From: Salinicola peritrichatus
Lineage (GTDB): Bacteria; Pseudomonadota; Gammaproteobacteria; Pseudomonadales; Halomonadaceae
Length of the DNA stretch: 64,000 nucleotides
Direction: 5' to 3'
NCBI RefSeq assembly: GCF_003206715.1
Contig: NZ_PZJU01000049.1
Coordinates: 82,105-146,104, forward strand
This document shows, piece after piece, positions 8,840 through 17,673 of this stretch; position 1 is the stretch's first letter, and the number at the start of each line of letters is the position of its first letter. The translations under genes were made by a program, and so were the position numbers. The notes beneath the pieces were generated by a model, which saw nothing but the letters and a program-made list of their open reading frames with translations, searched no databases and had not been told where the DNA came from.

Positions 8840-9212
8840 GGGACGGCTCCAGGGCCTGGCGATCACGCTCGAGATGATGCAGCGTGGCGGCCATCAGTTT
8901 GCGGCGCTTGGCGATGCGCTTGGCTGCCAGCAGCAGAATGGCCGATACCACGAACAGGATCCCCGAGCAGATGGCAATCGCCTGGAGACGGTGCTGCTCC
9001 CAATACACCACCACGATCAGCAACAACAACATGCCGACGGCGAAGGAGAGCATGATCAGCCCTGCGCCGGCCAGCAGCAGCAGCGTCAGCATGCGGTCGC
9101 GTTCCGCTTCCCATTCCACCACGGCGAGACGCAAACGCGTCTCGCCGCTGGCAATGAGATTGGCGATCAGGCGCCGCGCGGCGTTGATCACATTTTCCGC
9201 CGGCCCCGCCAT
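8832..9212 (-). CDS. YqjE-like inner-membrane protein (phage-holin-family fold)
   Basis: 126 residues from ATG 9212 (MAGPAENVINAARRLIANLI). An amphipathic N-terminal region (SGETRLRLAVVEWEAERDR) is followed by two strongly hydrophobic segments, about residues 40-65 (MLTLLLLAGAGLIMLSFAVG onward) and 72-95 (AIAICSGILFVVSAILLLAA), then a basic tail. This layout is typical of YqjE/holin 3_6 family proteins, which are usually encoded with DUF883 proteins as here. The start codon sits at the stop of the upstream DUF883 gene (shared base 9212), so the cluster is translationally coupled. The longer frame from 9278 runs inside the upstream gene and is unlikely. Confidence 0.8.
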   Translation of the reverse strand: MAGPAENVINAARRLIANLIASGETRLRLAVVEWEAERDRMLTLLLLAGAGLIMLSFAVGMLLLLIVVVYWEQHRLQAIAICSGILFVVSAILLLAAKRIAKRRKLMAATLHHLERDRQALEPSHD

Positions 9213-9553
9213 CAACGACGCCCCAGCAGCAGCCCCAACACGACGCCGACAGCCGCACCGATGCCGATACTGGCCCACGGGTTTTCATGTACATAGCGGT
9301 CGGTGGCATCCATCTGCTCCCTGGCGCTGGCATAGAGCTTTTCACCGCGCGCTTCGAAGCGCTCCCGTGTCGCCTGCAGACGCTGCTGGGCTCGCTTGCG
9401 CATCTCTGCGACATTGCCGCGGGAGTCGTCCGCAGTGGCTTGAATCAGCTCCTCCACCGTATGCGACAGGTTGCGAAGGTCTTCCTTGAGCTGCTCGGTC
9501 GAGGCTTCGCGCTCGCGCTCGGAGTGATTGTCACCGACGGGTTGCATGGTCAT
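9212..9553 (-). CDS. DUF883 family protein, ElaB/YqjD-like ribosome-associated membrane protein
   Basis: 113 residues. A long charged helical N-terminus (TEQLKEDLRNLSHTVEELIQ and AEMRKRAQQRLQATRERFEA) leads to the family signature YVHENPWASIGIGAAVGVVL and a glycine-rich C-terminal membrane helix ending LLGRR. Known members in E. coli (ElaB, YqjD) are C-tail-anchored inner-membrane proteins that bind ribosomes in stationary phase. AGGAAG precedes the ATG at 9553, so it is the first gene of the YqjD-YqjE-YqjK-like operon. Confidence 0.88.
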   Translation of the reverse strand: MTMQPVGDNHSEREREASTEQLKEDLRNLSHTVEELIQATADDSRGNVAEMRKRAQQRLQATRERFEARGEKLYASAREQMDATDRYVHENPWASIGIGAAVGVVLGLLLGRR

Positions 9554-9612
9554 GGTGTCTTCCTTTGACAGTCAATTAACATGAATCAGCATAGACAGGC
9601 TATCTGCAGGGA

Positions 9613-10536
9613 TCAACGCGTGCCGGGAATGCCGGCGAGAAAGGTGTTGATGCTGAAGCCCAGCCCGATGCGCTGAACGTCGTGGTCGTAATCGATCAGG
9701 CTTTCGCCATAGCCCTTGTAATACTGCACATAACCGCGGACCTTGCCGAACAGCGGAAAGGAGTAGTCGAGCTGACCGCCGTAATGGGCCTTGCCCGGAT
9801 TGCCGCGTACCATCAACGAGACTTCCTGGTCACCGAATGCGCGCACCAAGGTCAGATCGCCATAGCCGATGTAATTTTCCAGATCGGGGTTGTCGTCGTC
9901 TTCATCGTTTTCCGGAATGCGCCAGTGCGGCATGATGCTGAACGCCCAGTCTCCACGCTGAAAGATCGACTCGGCATATATCCGGTTCCAGCTGCGTGAC
10001 AGCGGATCCGAGCGGCCGTTGGATTGATGCGCGAAGCCGACCCGGTTGATGGTGTTGATCCAGCCCCACAGCGTCCGGTTGTTGTCGAAACTGACGAAGG
10101 CTTCCGGTTCATAGTTGGTCTCGCGGAAGGGCGAGGAGGCTTCCGAATTGTAGGCCTGCCACCAGCTGCGCTGGGTGTAGGCAAAAAAGAGATCGCCATT
10201 GTCGCCGAAGATGTCCTCGATCAGCTTCACCTTGAAGCTGATCTGGAATTTCATCTCGGCATTGTCGACATCGCCTTCCGAGGAGATTTCACGGAAGTCG
10301 GCTTCGTCCGGATCGGTATTGTAGGTCCACGGCATGAGGTAATTGCGACGATAGGCAGTGATGGCGAGAGGATTCTCCACCGTCTCCGCTTCGAGATCGC
10401 GACGCACTTCCGCCTGCTCGTTCGCCTTCTGTACGGGATCGTTATCGTCAGTGGTCGACTGCGCGGTTGCCACGGGTATGGTGAACATTCCAAGCAGTGA
10501 AAGGCCGATATAGCGCAGCGAACGAGTTGGCGTCAT
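9613..10536 (-). CDS. pldA: Outer-membrane phospholipase A (OMPLA)
   Basis: Beta-barrel phospholipase A1/A2 of 307 residues that hydrolyses misplaced phospholipids in the outer leaflet. A signal peptide ends at VATAQ (about residue 26). The catalytic segment is intact: the His-Ser pair in FAHQSNGRSDPLSRSWNR (His170, Ser172), with the downstream Asn at about 184. Alternating hydrophobic strands rich in Trp and Tyr run to a C-terminal half with MVRGNPGKAHYGGQLDYSFP and GYVQYYKGYGESLIDYDHD, also typical. It is monocistronic and divergent from mscK. Calcium-dependent dimerisation is known for the family but cannot be seen here. Confidence 0.92.
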   Translation of the reverse strand: MTPTRSLRYIGLSLLGMFTIPVATAQSTTDDNDPVQKANEQAEVRRDLEAETVENPLAITAYRRNYLMPWTYNTDPDEADFREISSEGDVDNAEMKFQISFKVKLIEDIFGDNGDLFFAYTQRSWWQAYNSEASSPFRETNYEPEAFVSFDNNRTLWGWINTINRVGFAHQSNGRSDPLSRSWNRIYAESIFQRGDWAFSIMPHWRIPENDEDDDNPDLENYIGYGDLTLVRAFGDQEVSLMVRGNPGKAHYGGQLDYSFPLFGKVRGYVQYYKGYGESLIDYDHDVQRIGLGFSINTFLAGIPGTR

Positions 10537-10798
10537 AAGACTATCCTGTCGGAATGATCCTGTAGTGGGAAACCGGGTCGGACTCGGTGCGACAGGTTTC
10601 CGATGAGTTAGCGACGATTTCTAGCATGTCGTCGGATTAAATCAAACTGAGGCCAAGGCGTCGGCGGATGCCTGAGCCGGCCGATAGGCGACAACTCGGA
10701 ATCCGTTCGCTCCGGCGGTAAACTCCGAAGCCGATAGGGAATCGCGCCGCTCCGAAAGGCAGCAGCCGTGTGGATGGATACAGTAACGAGGAGTCTGC

Positions 10799-13700
10799 AT
10801 GTCGGATTACCCGGCCGGGGAAACGCCTTTCGGGCAGCAAGGTCCACGATTTCGCGGGGTGTTGCAATCATTGAATGATGTGGTCCTCGGCACGACCCTT
10901 GGCAAAGTGGCTCAGCGTATCATTTTCCCTGCATTGGCATTGTGCATACTGATGACAAGCGCCCTGGCACTGGCGCAGTCGCAGGACGAACTCCCCAGCC
11001 GCGGCACGCTTCAGGCCGAGCAGGAGAAGCTCGAGCAGATCGATTCGCCCGATGAGCAACAGCAGTCCGATCTCGAGCAACTCAGGATCGCGCTACAGAC
11101 GATGGACACGCTCGAGGCGACCCGCAAGGACCTGCAGGCGCTCGAACGCAACGTGCAGCAGGCTCCGCAGCAGATTCGCGAGCTCGAGCGCCAGCTGGCG
11201 GCGCTGAGTGACGAGCATCCTCCCGAAGCCGATGCCCTCGACCGGCTCTCGGTCGAGACGCTGGCCAAGCGCACCAGCGAGTCGCTCGATCAGCTGGAGA
11301 CGTTGCAGAATCAGCTCGCTTCCGTCAACGCCCGCCTGATCAGCGCCGAGACGCTTCCGGAGCGCGCGCAGTCGGCCATGGCCGACGCCATGACACGGGC
11401 CGAGCAGGCCCGCTCCCGGTTGCAATCTCCCAGCGAGGACGACAGCGCGACCTTCGATCCCGAGCAGGCGCGCTACCAGCTAGAGCTGGCGTTGGCCGAA
11501 CTGCAGGCCGAATACCATCGTCGCGAGTTGGCGAACAACACCCAACTGCGTGAGCTCAACGTCCAGCGGCGCGACTTGCTGGCGCGCCAGGTGGCGATGG
11601 AAGAGGCCCAGCTCGATGCGCTGCAGGCGGCGCTCGACCGCGCCCGGCGCGCTGAGTCGGAGCGCGCCGTCGCCGACATCAGCAAGGAGGACGCCGAGAC
11701 GCTTGCCGAGCACCCGGTGCTGCGCGACATCCAGCAAACCAATCGCGAGTTGAGCGACCGCTTGCTGGAAGTCACCGACCGCACCAACGTTCTGATTCGT
11801 CAGGCGATCGATACCCGCTCGCAACTCGACCAGGTGCGCCAGATCAAACGCACCCTGGATGAGCAGATCGAGGCCGTTCGCGGCAGCCCGCTGTTCTCGC
11901 GAATTCTCAATGAGCAGCGCCGTTCGCTGCCGGAACTCGATACGCTGGGAGGCCTGCAGGAAGAGATCGCCCAGACGCGACTGAGCCAGTTCGATCTGGT
12001 GGATCAGCGCGACGCCCTGAGTCATCCGCGCGAACTCGCCGAGAAGAGCCTGGCCGACACCGACATCGCGGTGACGCCGTCGCTGGTCGATGCGCTGGTC
12101 AAGCTGTTCCAGTCGCGCAGCGAGATCCTCGAACAGCTCGACAAGGAGTACGGCAACCTGCTGACCGTGGCGATCGATCTGCATCTCAATCAGGAGCAGC
12201 TGGCGGAGATCACGACGTCGCTGCGCGCGGCCATCGAGGAGCAGCTGTTCTGGGTCGCCAGTGCCCGGCCGCTGACGCTGAGCTGGTGGCGCGACGTGCC
12301 CGTCAACCTGGCGCACCAGGTCAGCGACGGTGCGTGGCAGCGGGCCGTGATGAGTCTATGGCGGGTGCCCGACCTGCGCGCTCTGGCTGTCATTCCGGGG
12401 CTCCTGATTCCGGTGGTGCTGCTGCTGTTGAGGCGCCGGATCAAGGTCCGGCTGCTCAACCTGCACGAGCAGATCGGTCGTCTCAAGCGCGACACCCAGA
12501 TGCACACGCCGCGGGCGATTTTCTACAATGCGCTGCTGGCGGCGCATGGGCCGCTACTGCTGGCGGTGGTGGGCGGTCTGCTGCGGTTGGGAGAGGGCGA
12601 TTTCGCCGAACGGTTCGGCGACACCCTGCTGCGATTGGCGCTGGCCTGGGGCGTGCTGGGCTGGGCGCGTCGGCTGTTGGTCCCGGATGGCGTGGCGACG
12701 CGCCATTTTCACTGGTCCATGGGCTATGTGGCGCGGTTGCGCCGGCTGCTGTTCTGGCTCGGTATTGCATTGATCCCGGTCATCCTGATCAGCGGTGTCT
12801 CGCCGGGGAGCCAGGCCGAACTCTCCAGCCGGCCGCTGTCGATGTTGCTGTTGCTGGCGGGCCTGCTGGCGATGAGCTGGATTCTGGTGCGTCTGATCCT
12901 GGCGCATGTTCCCTATTTCGGCCTCAAGCTGTTTCGTTTGTTGCTGGGACTCGGACTGGCGCTGGTGCCGCTGATCCTCGGCGGATTGATTGCGCTGGGC
13001 TACGAGTACGCGGCGTTGCGCCTGATCGGACGCTTCATCAACTCGCTATACGTGTTCGGGCTGTGGATTCTGGTCGAGGCGACTGTGGTTCGCGGTCTCG
13101 CCGTGGCTCAGCGTCGGCTGGCCTACCGGCGTGCGGTGGCGCGTCGGCGAGCCCAGATTCAGGAGGGCGCCGAGGGCGGGCTCGAAGTCATCGAGGAACC
13201 GCCGCTCGACATGGAGCAGGTCAATCAGCAATCGCTGAGACTGTCCAAGCTGATTCTGTTCATCGGCTTCACCTTTACCTTCTATCTGATCTGGTCGGAC
13301 CTGCTCGAGGTGTTCTCGTATCTCGATCACGTCAGCGTCTGGGAGATCGAACATGGTCAGGGCGAGGCGATGACCCTCGATCCGATCACCATCGCCGACG
13401 TCCTCATTGCGTTGGTGACCGTGGCGCTGACCCTGGTGATGGCACGCAACCTGCCGGGCCTGCTCGAGGTCATGGTGCTCTCCCGGCTCAAGCTCAAGCA
13501 GGGCAGTGCCTACGCCATCTCTTCGCTGCTCTCCTACACCATCATCGGCACCGGGATCGTGGTATCGCTGGGGACGCTCGGGGTGTCGTGGGACAAGCTG
13601 CAATGGCTGGTGGCGGCCCTCGGCGTGGGGCTGGGCTTCGGTCTGCAGGAGATCTTCGCCAACTTCATCTCCGGTCTGATCATCCTGTTCGAGCGCCCGA

Positions 13701-14320
13701 TGCGCATCGGCGACACCATCACGCTGGGCCAGCTCCACGGCTCGGTCAGCCGGATCCGTATCCGTGCCACCACGGTGACCGACTTCGACCGCAAGGAGAT
13801 CATCATCCCCAACAAGACCTTCGTCACCGATCAACTGATCAACTGGTCGCTGTCGGACAATGTGACGCGGGTGGTGTTGACCTATGGCGTCGCCCACGGC
13901 TCCGACCTCGACGAGGTCCACCGCTTGCTACGCCAGGCGGCCGACGAAAATCGACGCGTGCTTCGCGACCCCGAGCCGCAAGTGTTCTGCATCAGCTATG
14001 GCCCGACGGCGTTCAATTTCGAGCTGCGCATTTTCGTCAACGATCTGCTCGACCGGCTCTACGCCAGCGACGAGATCAATCGCCGCCTGGACCAGTTGTT
14101 CCGCGAACACGGCATTCGGGTGGCGTTCAACCAGATGGATGTCTGGCTGCACAACGACAGTGGTCAGTCGGCGCGGGTGCAACGGTCGACGGGCCGGTCG
14201 GTGGAGTTGGGTACGCCGTCCGCGCGCGAGGCCCGCAGCGGCGATGACGGCCATCTGGGCGACAGCGACGTGGGCGGCGCCGGGCCGGACGGCGACGGTG
14301 GCGGAGACGCCGGGCGTTGA
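10799..14320 (+). CDS. mscK: Large mechanosensitive channel, MscK/KefA type
   Basis: 1173 residues; opens on membrane tension to release solutes on hypo-osmotic shock, important for a halophile moved to low salt. Order: N-terminal hydrophobic export segment ending LALAQSQ (about residue 60); a large periplasmic coiled-coil domain rich in Glu, Gln and Arg (about 65-480); a string of transmembrane helices (about 535-900); then the MscS core with the pore helix region AALGVGLGFGLQEIFANFIS, the beta domain (ERPMRIGDTITLGQLHGSVS) and IIIPNKTFVTDQLINWSLSD. A Gly/Asp-rich tail extends past the usual C-terminus. GAGG lies 8-11 bases before the ATG. The two-domain architecture and length separate it from plain MscS. 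Confidence 0.92.
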   Translation: MSDYPAGETPFGQQGPRFRGVLQSLNDVVLGTTLGKVAQRIIFPALALCILMTSALALAQSQDELPSRGTLQAEQEKLEQIDSPDEQQQSDLEQLRIALQTMDTLEATRKDLQALERNVQQAPQQIRELERQLAALSDEHPPEADALDRLSVETLAKRTSESLDQLETLQNQLASVNARLISAETLPERAQSAMADAMTRAEQARSRLQSPSEDDSATFDPEQARYQLELALAELQAEYHRRELANNTQLRELNVQRRDLLARQVAMEEAQLDALQAALDRARRAESERAVADISKEDAETLAEHPVLRDIQQTNRELSDRLLEVTDRTNVLIRQAIDTRSQLDQVRQIKRTLDEQIEAVRGSPLFSRILNEQRRSLPELDTLGGLQEEIAQTRLSQFDLVDQRDALSHPRELAEKSLADTDIAVTPSLVDALVKLFQSRSEILEQLDKEYGNLLTVAIDLHLNQEQLAEITTSLRAAIEEQLFWVASARPLTLSWWRDVPVNLAHQVSDGAWQRAVMSLWRVPDLRALAVIPGLLIPVVLLLLRRRIKVRLLNLHEQIGRLKRDTQMHTPRAIFYNALLAAHGPLLLAVVGGLLRLGEGDFAERFGDTLLRLALAWGVLGWARRLLVPDGVATRHFHWSMGYVARLRRLLFWLGIALIPVILISGVSPGSQAELSSRPLSMLLLLAGLLAMSWILVRLILAHVPYFGLKLFRLLLGLGLALVPLILGGLIALGYEYAALRLIGRFINSLYVFGLWILVEATVVRGLAVAQRRLAYRRAVARRRAQIQEGAEGGLEVIEEPPLDMEQVNQQSLRLSKLILFIGFTFTFYLIWSDLLEVFSYLDHVSVWEIEHGQGEAMTLDPITIADVLIALVTVALTLVMARNLPGLLEVMVLSRLKLKQGSAYAISSLLSYTIIGTGIVVSLGTLGVSWDKLQWLVAALGVGLGFGLQEIFANFISGLIILFERPMRIGDTITLGQLHGSVSRIRIRATTVTDFDRKEIIIPNKTFVTDQLINWSLSDNVTRVVLTYGVAHGSDLDEVHRLLRQAADENRRVLRDPEPQVFCISYGPTAFNFELRIFVNDLLDRLYASDEINRRLDQLFREHGIRVAFNQMDVWLHNDSGQSARVQRSTGRSVELGTPSAREARSGDDGHLGDSDVGGAGPDGDGGGDAGR

Positions 14321-14326
14321 CCGGCC

Positions 14327-14360
14327 CTTGCGCCGGCTTCGGGGCGCTGTAAAAAGCGAC
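14327..14360. repeat. Short dispersed repeat, copy B
   Basis: Starts six bases after the mscK stop and ends at the tlyA stop. It shares CTTGCGCCGG, TTC, GGGG, CTGTAAAA and GCG with copy A (5560-5592). GCGCC and GGGCGC can pair around GGCTTCG, so the copy could also serve as a transcription terminator between the convergent mscK and tlyA genes. Confidence 0.4.
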
Positions 14361-15110
14361 TCAATGCCTGATCGCGTGGAGCAGAAATTCGCGATTGCCG
14401 TCGCCGCCCTGGATCGGGCTTTCCTGCCAGTGGTCGATTTCGAGGCCGAGCGACTGGCAGGTCTGCCGCAGCGTGTCGGCGACGGTGTCGTAGAGCGCGC
14501 TGTCGCGGACGATGCCGCGAGCATCGACCTTGCCGGGGCCGACCTCGAACTGCGGCTTGACCAGCGAAAACAGCTCGCCGCCGGGACGCAGCAGCCGGGC
14601 GATCTCGGGCAGAATCAGCGTCTGCGAAATGAACGAGACATCCATCACCACCGCGTCGATGCCGTCGGGCGTGAGCGCCTGGAATCGCGCATATGGCAGC
14701 TGGCGCGCGTTCACGCCTTCCAGACAACAGACCCGCTCATCCTTGCGCAGTGACGCATCCAGCTGATCGTGGCCCACCTCGATGCCGATGACTCGCCGGG
14801 CGCCGAAGCGCAGGGCGCAGTCGGTGAAACCGCCGGTGGATTGTCCGATATCGAGTACGACCCGCCCATCGAGACGACGTTCCAGTGCGCTGAGCATTGC
14901 CTCGAGCTTGAGTCCGGCGCGGGACACGTAGCGCTCCTCGGGCGCCTCGGTGATATCGAGCTCGATCGTTTCCGGCAGTTTCTCTCCCGGTTTGCTGGCG
15001 ACTCGCCAGCGTTCGCCGTCGCGGATACGGACATAACCCTGGCGAATCAGGCGTTGGGCGCGCGTGCGCGAGCGCACATGCGCGGCGACCAGTTGGTCGA
15101 GGCGTTTCAT
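14361..15110 (-). CDS. tlyA: TlyA-family rRNA (cytidine-2'-O)-methyltransferase
   Basis: 249 residues. The N-terminal S4 RNA-binding domain (MKRLDQLVAAHVRSRTRAQR, residues 1-60) is fused to an FtsJ/RrmJ-like SAM methyltransferase domain. Motif I is VVLDIGQSTGGFTDCALRFG, followed by the acidic motif VVMDVSFISQTLILPEIARL and the catalytic lysine region FSLVKPQFEVGPGKVD; YVSRAGLKLEAML is the TlyA linker signature. Family members methylate 16S and/or 23S rRNA; the older name hemolysin A is misleading. The start ATG overlaps the stop of the solute-binding protein gene (ATGA), so it is the last gene of the tctD-tctE-SBP-tlyA operon. It has no obvious functional link to the rest. Confidence 0.9.
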   Translation of the reverse strand: MKRLDQLVAAHVRSRTRAQRLIRQGYVRIRDGERWRVASKPGEKLPETIELDITEAPEERYVSRAGLKLEAMLSALERRLDGRVVLDIGQSTGGFTDCALRFGARRVIGIEVGHDQLDASLRKDERVCCLEGVNARQLPYARFQALTPDGIDAVVMDVSFISQTLILPEIARLLRPGGELFSLVKPQFEVGPGKVDARGIVRDSALYDTVADTLRQTCQSLGLEIDHWQESPIQGGDGNREFLLHAIRH

Positions 15111-16312
15111 GGGTTCGAAGGTTCCTGTGGCGAAGCGGGCAAGGGAGCCGGCAGAGGTGCGGGATCACCCAGCGGGCCGTCGGAAAAGGTTGCGCGGTTC
15201 TCGAACGCCTGTTGCCACTGTTCGAGCAAGGTCTGGCGCTTGAGCGTGTCCAGGGTCGCCAGCAACCCGGGGCCGATCTCGACCGGACGGATGGCATCGC
15301 CCAGGCGCGCTCGCAGCGCCTGGGCGGTCCCTTCGCCGTCGACCCGTGGGTGCACGGCACCGAGCGTTGTCCGGGTGGCCAGCAACGTTTGCGCCGCGCT
15401 GCTCAGCAGATAGTCGATGAAGCGTGCGGCGGTGTCCGGATGCGGGGCGTTGCGCATCATCATGACCAGGCGCTGGAGAACCAACGCGTAATCCTGCGGT
15501 ACCACCATGACGAGTTCCGGGTGGGTGGCAACGTAATTCTGCACATAAGAGCCGATCAGGTTGTAGCCGATCCAGTAGCGTCCGTCGCTGAGCCCTTCGA
15601 GCATCGCCTGTGTCGTGGTCTCCAGGGCGGCGTCGCTGCGCCCCAGCGCCTCGACCAGATCCCAATAGCGTGCCGAGATGCGTGCATCCTCGATGGCATA
15701 GGTATAGCCGGCACCGCTCAAGCGGGGATCGTAGGTGACTACACGGCCGTGCAGTGTGTCGGAATGGTCGTTCAACCGGGCGAGCAGGTCGGCGTGGCTT
15801 TGCGGCGGCGCCATTCGTTCGGCCAGATCACGACGGTAGACCATCACGATCGGCTCGAAGGTGACGCCGAAGAGTTCATGGCGCCAGCGTGCCCAACTCG
15901 GCCAGGCTTCGGCGGCCACGGAATCCACCCCCGCGGAGAGCCCTTCGTTGGCCAACTGGTACTGCCATGGCATGGCCGGTGACATGATCACGTCCGCTTG
16001 CGGTGCGTCGCGCTCCTGCAGCACCCGGGTATGCAGCGCGAGGGTTTCGAGGTTGTGATAGTCGATCGCGATATCCGGATTGCGACGATGGAAGTCCTCG
16101 AGTAGCGGACGCATCTGCGGCGGATCGAGCACACCGTAAATGCTCAGTGGGCGTGCAGTGTCACCCTGGGCCCCGAAATGCAGCGTGGTCGCGCTCGCGC
16201 CGACCGGCATCAGTGCCAGTAGCCCCGTGATCAGCGACCACAGCGCGAAGCCAAGTGTGCCAGCGGCACGCGGCATTTTCAGCCGCCGGAGGGAAACGTC
16301 AGAACGATGCAT
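15107..16312 (-). CDS. Periplasmic solute-binding protein (ABC type 2 fold) embedded in the tctDE operon
   Basis: 401 residues, or 389 from the alternative ATG at 16276, which lies two bases after the kinase stop and gives a cleaner signal peptide (ALWSLITGLLALMPVGASAT). The mature protein looks like an iron/putrescine-class binding protein: LSIYGVLDPPQMRPLLEDFH, then VIMSPAMPWQYQLANEGLSA, then VTFEPIVMVYRRDLAERMAP, with a C-terminal Pro/Ala/Ser-rich tail (PAPLPAPLPASPQ). No ABC permease or ATPase accompanies it. Its position between the TctE sensor and TlyA suggests it presents a ligand to the TctE sensor domain, as in other binding-protein-assisted kinases; that is inference. A free-standing scavenging role is possible. 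Confidence 0.8.
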   Translation of the reverse strand: MHRSDVSLRRLKMPRAAGTLGFALWSLITGLLALMPVGASATTLHFGAQGDTARPLSIYGVLDPPQMRPLLEDFHRRNPDIAIDYHNLETLALHTRVLQERDAPQADVIMSPAMPWQYQLANEGLSAGVDSVAAEAWPSWARWRHELFGVTFEPIVMVYRRDLAERMAPPQSHADLLARLNDHSDTLHGRVVTYDPRLSGAGYTYAIEDARISARYWDLVEALGRSDAALETTTQAMLEGLSDGRYWIGYNLIGSYVQNYVATHPELVMVVPQDYALVLQRLVMMMRNAPHPDTAARFIDYLLSSAAQTLLATRTTLGAVHPRVDGEGTAQALRARLGDAIRPVEIGPGLLATLDTLKRQTLLEQWQQAFENRATFSDGPLGDPAPLPAPLPASPQEPSNP

Positions 16313-17673
16313 AGGCCGGGACGCTCGGGATGATCGGGATGGGTGTCATGAAGACTCAGTCGAATATCGTGGGCGCGGGCGATGCCATCGACGATGGCCA
16401 GGCCGAGACCGGTGCCCGAGCCGCTTTCCTGGCCGCGATGGAAGGGGCGCAGTACCAGCAGGCGCTGGGATTCTGGAATGCCCGGGCCATCGTCCTCGAC
16501 CATCAGGCACAGCGGATCGGCGGTCACGCGCACGGTGATTCGGCTGGCGCCATAGAGCGAGGCATTCTCGATCAGATTGTTTAGCGCCTCTTCCAGTTGC
16601 CACTCCGTCGCCGCTACCCGGAGGTTGCCATCGGGCACTTCCACGCCCAGGTCGATGCCGCGCCGGTGGCAGCGGGAAAACGCCTCGCGCACGCAGCGCT
16701 GGGCGAGGGCGACCAGATCCACCGACTGACTGGCCGGCGTCGCTTCCGGGTTGTTGAGGCGCGTCAGCGACAGCAGCTGACCTGCCAGGCGTGCGGTCTT
16801 GGCCGCGCTGTCATGCATGGTGTCGAGCGCTTCGCGCCAGGCCTTGGGGTCGTCCTGGCGCAGCGCCAGCTCGGCCCGCGCGGACAGCCCGGCCAGCGGC
16901 GTGCGCAACTGGTGGGAGGCATCGCCGATGAAGCGCTCCTGGTTGGCGCGCACGCGGCGCATGCGTGCCAGCAACTCGTTGAGGGCCTGGCGCAATTCCG
17001 CGAGTTCCCGCGGCAGCTTCAGCTCGAGCGGGGCCAAGGTGCGCGGGTCGCGTTGACGGATCGCCCGGCGCAGTCGGGTCAGCGGTTCGAGGGCGAAACG
17101 TGCCGACAGCAGCACCACGACCATGGCGAGCAGGGCGATGAGCGCGATATTGACGAAGCTGGACAGGAACAGCTGGTTGGCCAGCGCCTCGCGACCTTCC
17201 CGGGTCTGCGCCACCCGGACTTCGAAGCGATCGCTGCGATCCCAGCCCTCGAGCCGCGAGCGCAGCACGCCCAGGCGTACCGACATGCCCCGGGAGTCGA
17301 CATCGCCATAGCTCATCTGGCCGCTGTCGCCGGGGGGCAGAGAAGGGAGCGAGCGATTGCCGGTGACGAATTGCCCCCGGGCATCGTAAAGGGCATAGAA
17401 CACGCGCTCCCGGGCGTCGGTGGCCAGCATCTCGAGGGCGGAAGGCGGCAGGTCCATCCATAGCCGGCTCTGCTGCCAGCGAACCTGTTCGGCGATCGAC
17501 AGCGATGCGGCGTCGAGCAGGCGGTCGAAGGCGCGATCGGCGGCCTCGCGCGAGGCGAACCAGGCCTGGAGCAGCATGATCGCCACCAGTATCAGCAGCG
17601 GACAGAGCAGCCAGATCATCAGCCGCCGATAGAGGCTCAGATGCGATAGGCGCAGGCGTCGCGCAACGCTCAC
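16279..17673 (-). CDS. tctE: TctE-like sensor histidine kinase
   Basis: Membrane kinase of 464 residues counted from GTG 17673, whose first bases overlap the response-regulator stop (GTGA); the open frame extends further upstream but only inside the regulator gene. Order: TM1 (LMIWLLCPLLILVAIMLLQA), a periplasmic 2CSK-type sensor region (about 45-180), TM2 (NIALIALLAMVVVLLSA), a short linker, the HisKA box with phospho-acceptor His in RFIGDASHQLRTPLAGLSAR, an N box (LNNLIENASLYG) and G boxes (VEDDGPGIPES, GSGTGLGLAIVDGIA). All catalytic motifs are intact. TctE proteins sense tricarboxylates and control tctCBA, which here is encoded divergently next door. Confidence 0.88.
   Translation of the reverse strand: MSVARRLRLSHLSLYRRLMIWLLCPLLILVAIMLLQAWFASREAADRAFDRLLDAASLSIAEQVRWQQSRLWMDLPPSALEMLATDARERVFYALYDARGQFVTGNRSLPSLPPGDSGQMSYGDVDSRGMSVRLGVLRSRLEGWDRSDRFEVRVAQTREGREALANQLFLSSFVNIALIALLAMVVVLLSARFALEPLTRLRRAIRQRDPRTLAPLELKLPRELAELRQALNELLARMRRVRANQERFIGDASHQLRTPLAGLSARAELALRQDDPKAWREALDTMHDSAAKTARLAGQLLSLTRLNNPEATPASQSVDLVALAQRCVREAFSRCHRRGIDLGVEVPDGNLRVAATEWQLEEALNNLIENASLYGASRITVRVTADPLCLMVEDDGPGIPESQRLLVLRPFHRGQESGSGTGLGLAIVDGIARAHDIRLSLHDTHPDHPERPGLCIVLTFPSGG

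Noticed and set aside
12286..14247. 653-residue frame inside mscK on the same strand
   Set aside because: Alternate-frame shadow of the MscS core, rich in Arg, Gly and Ala without family motifs. The sense frame carries all MscK landmarks.
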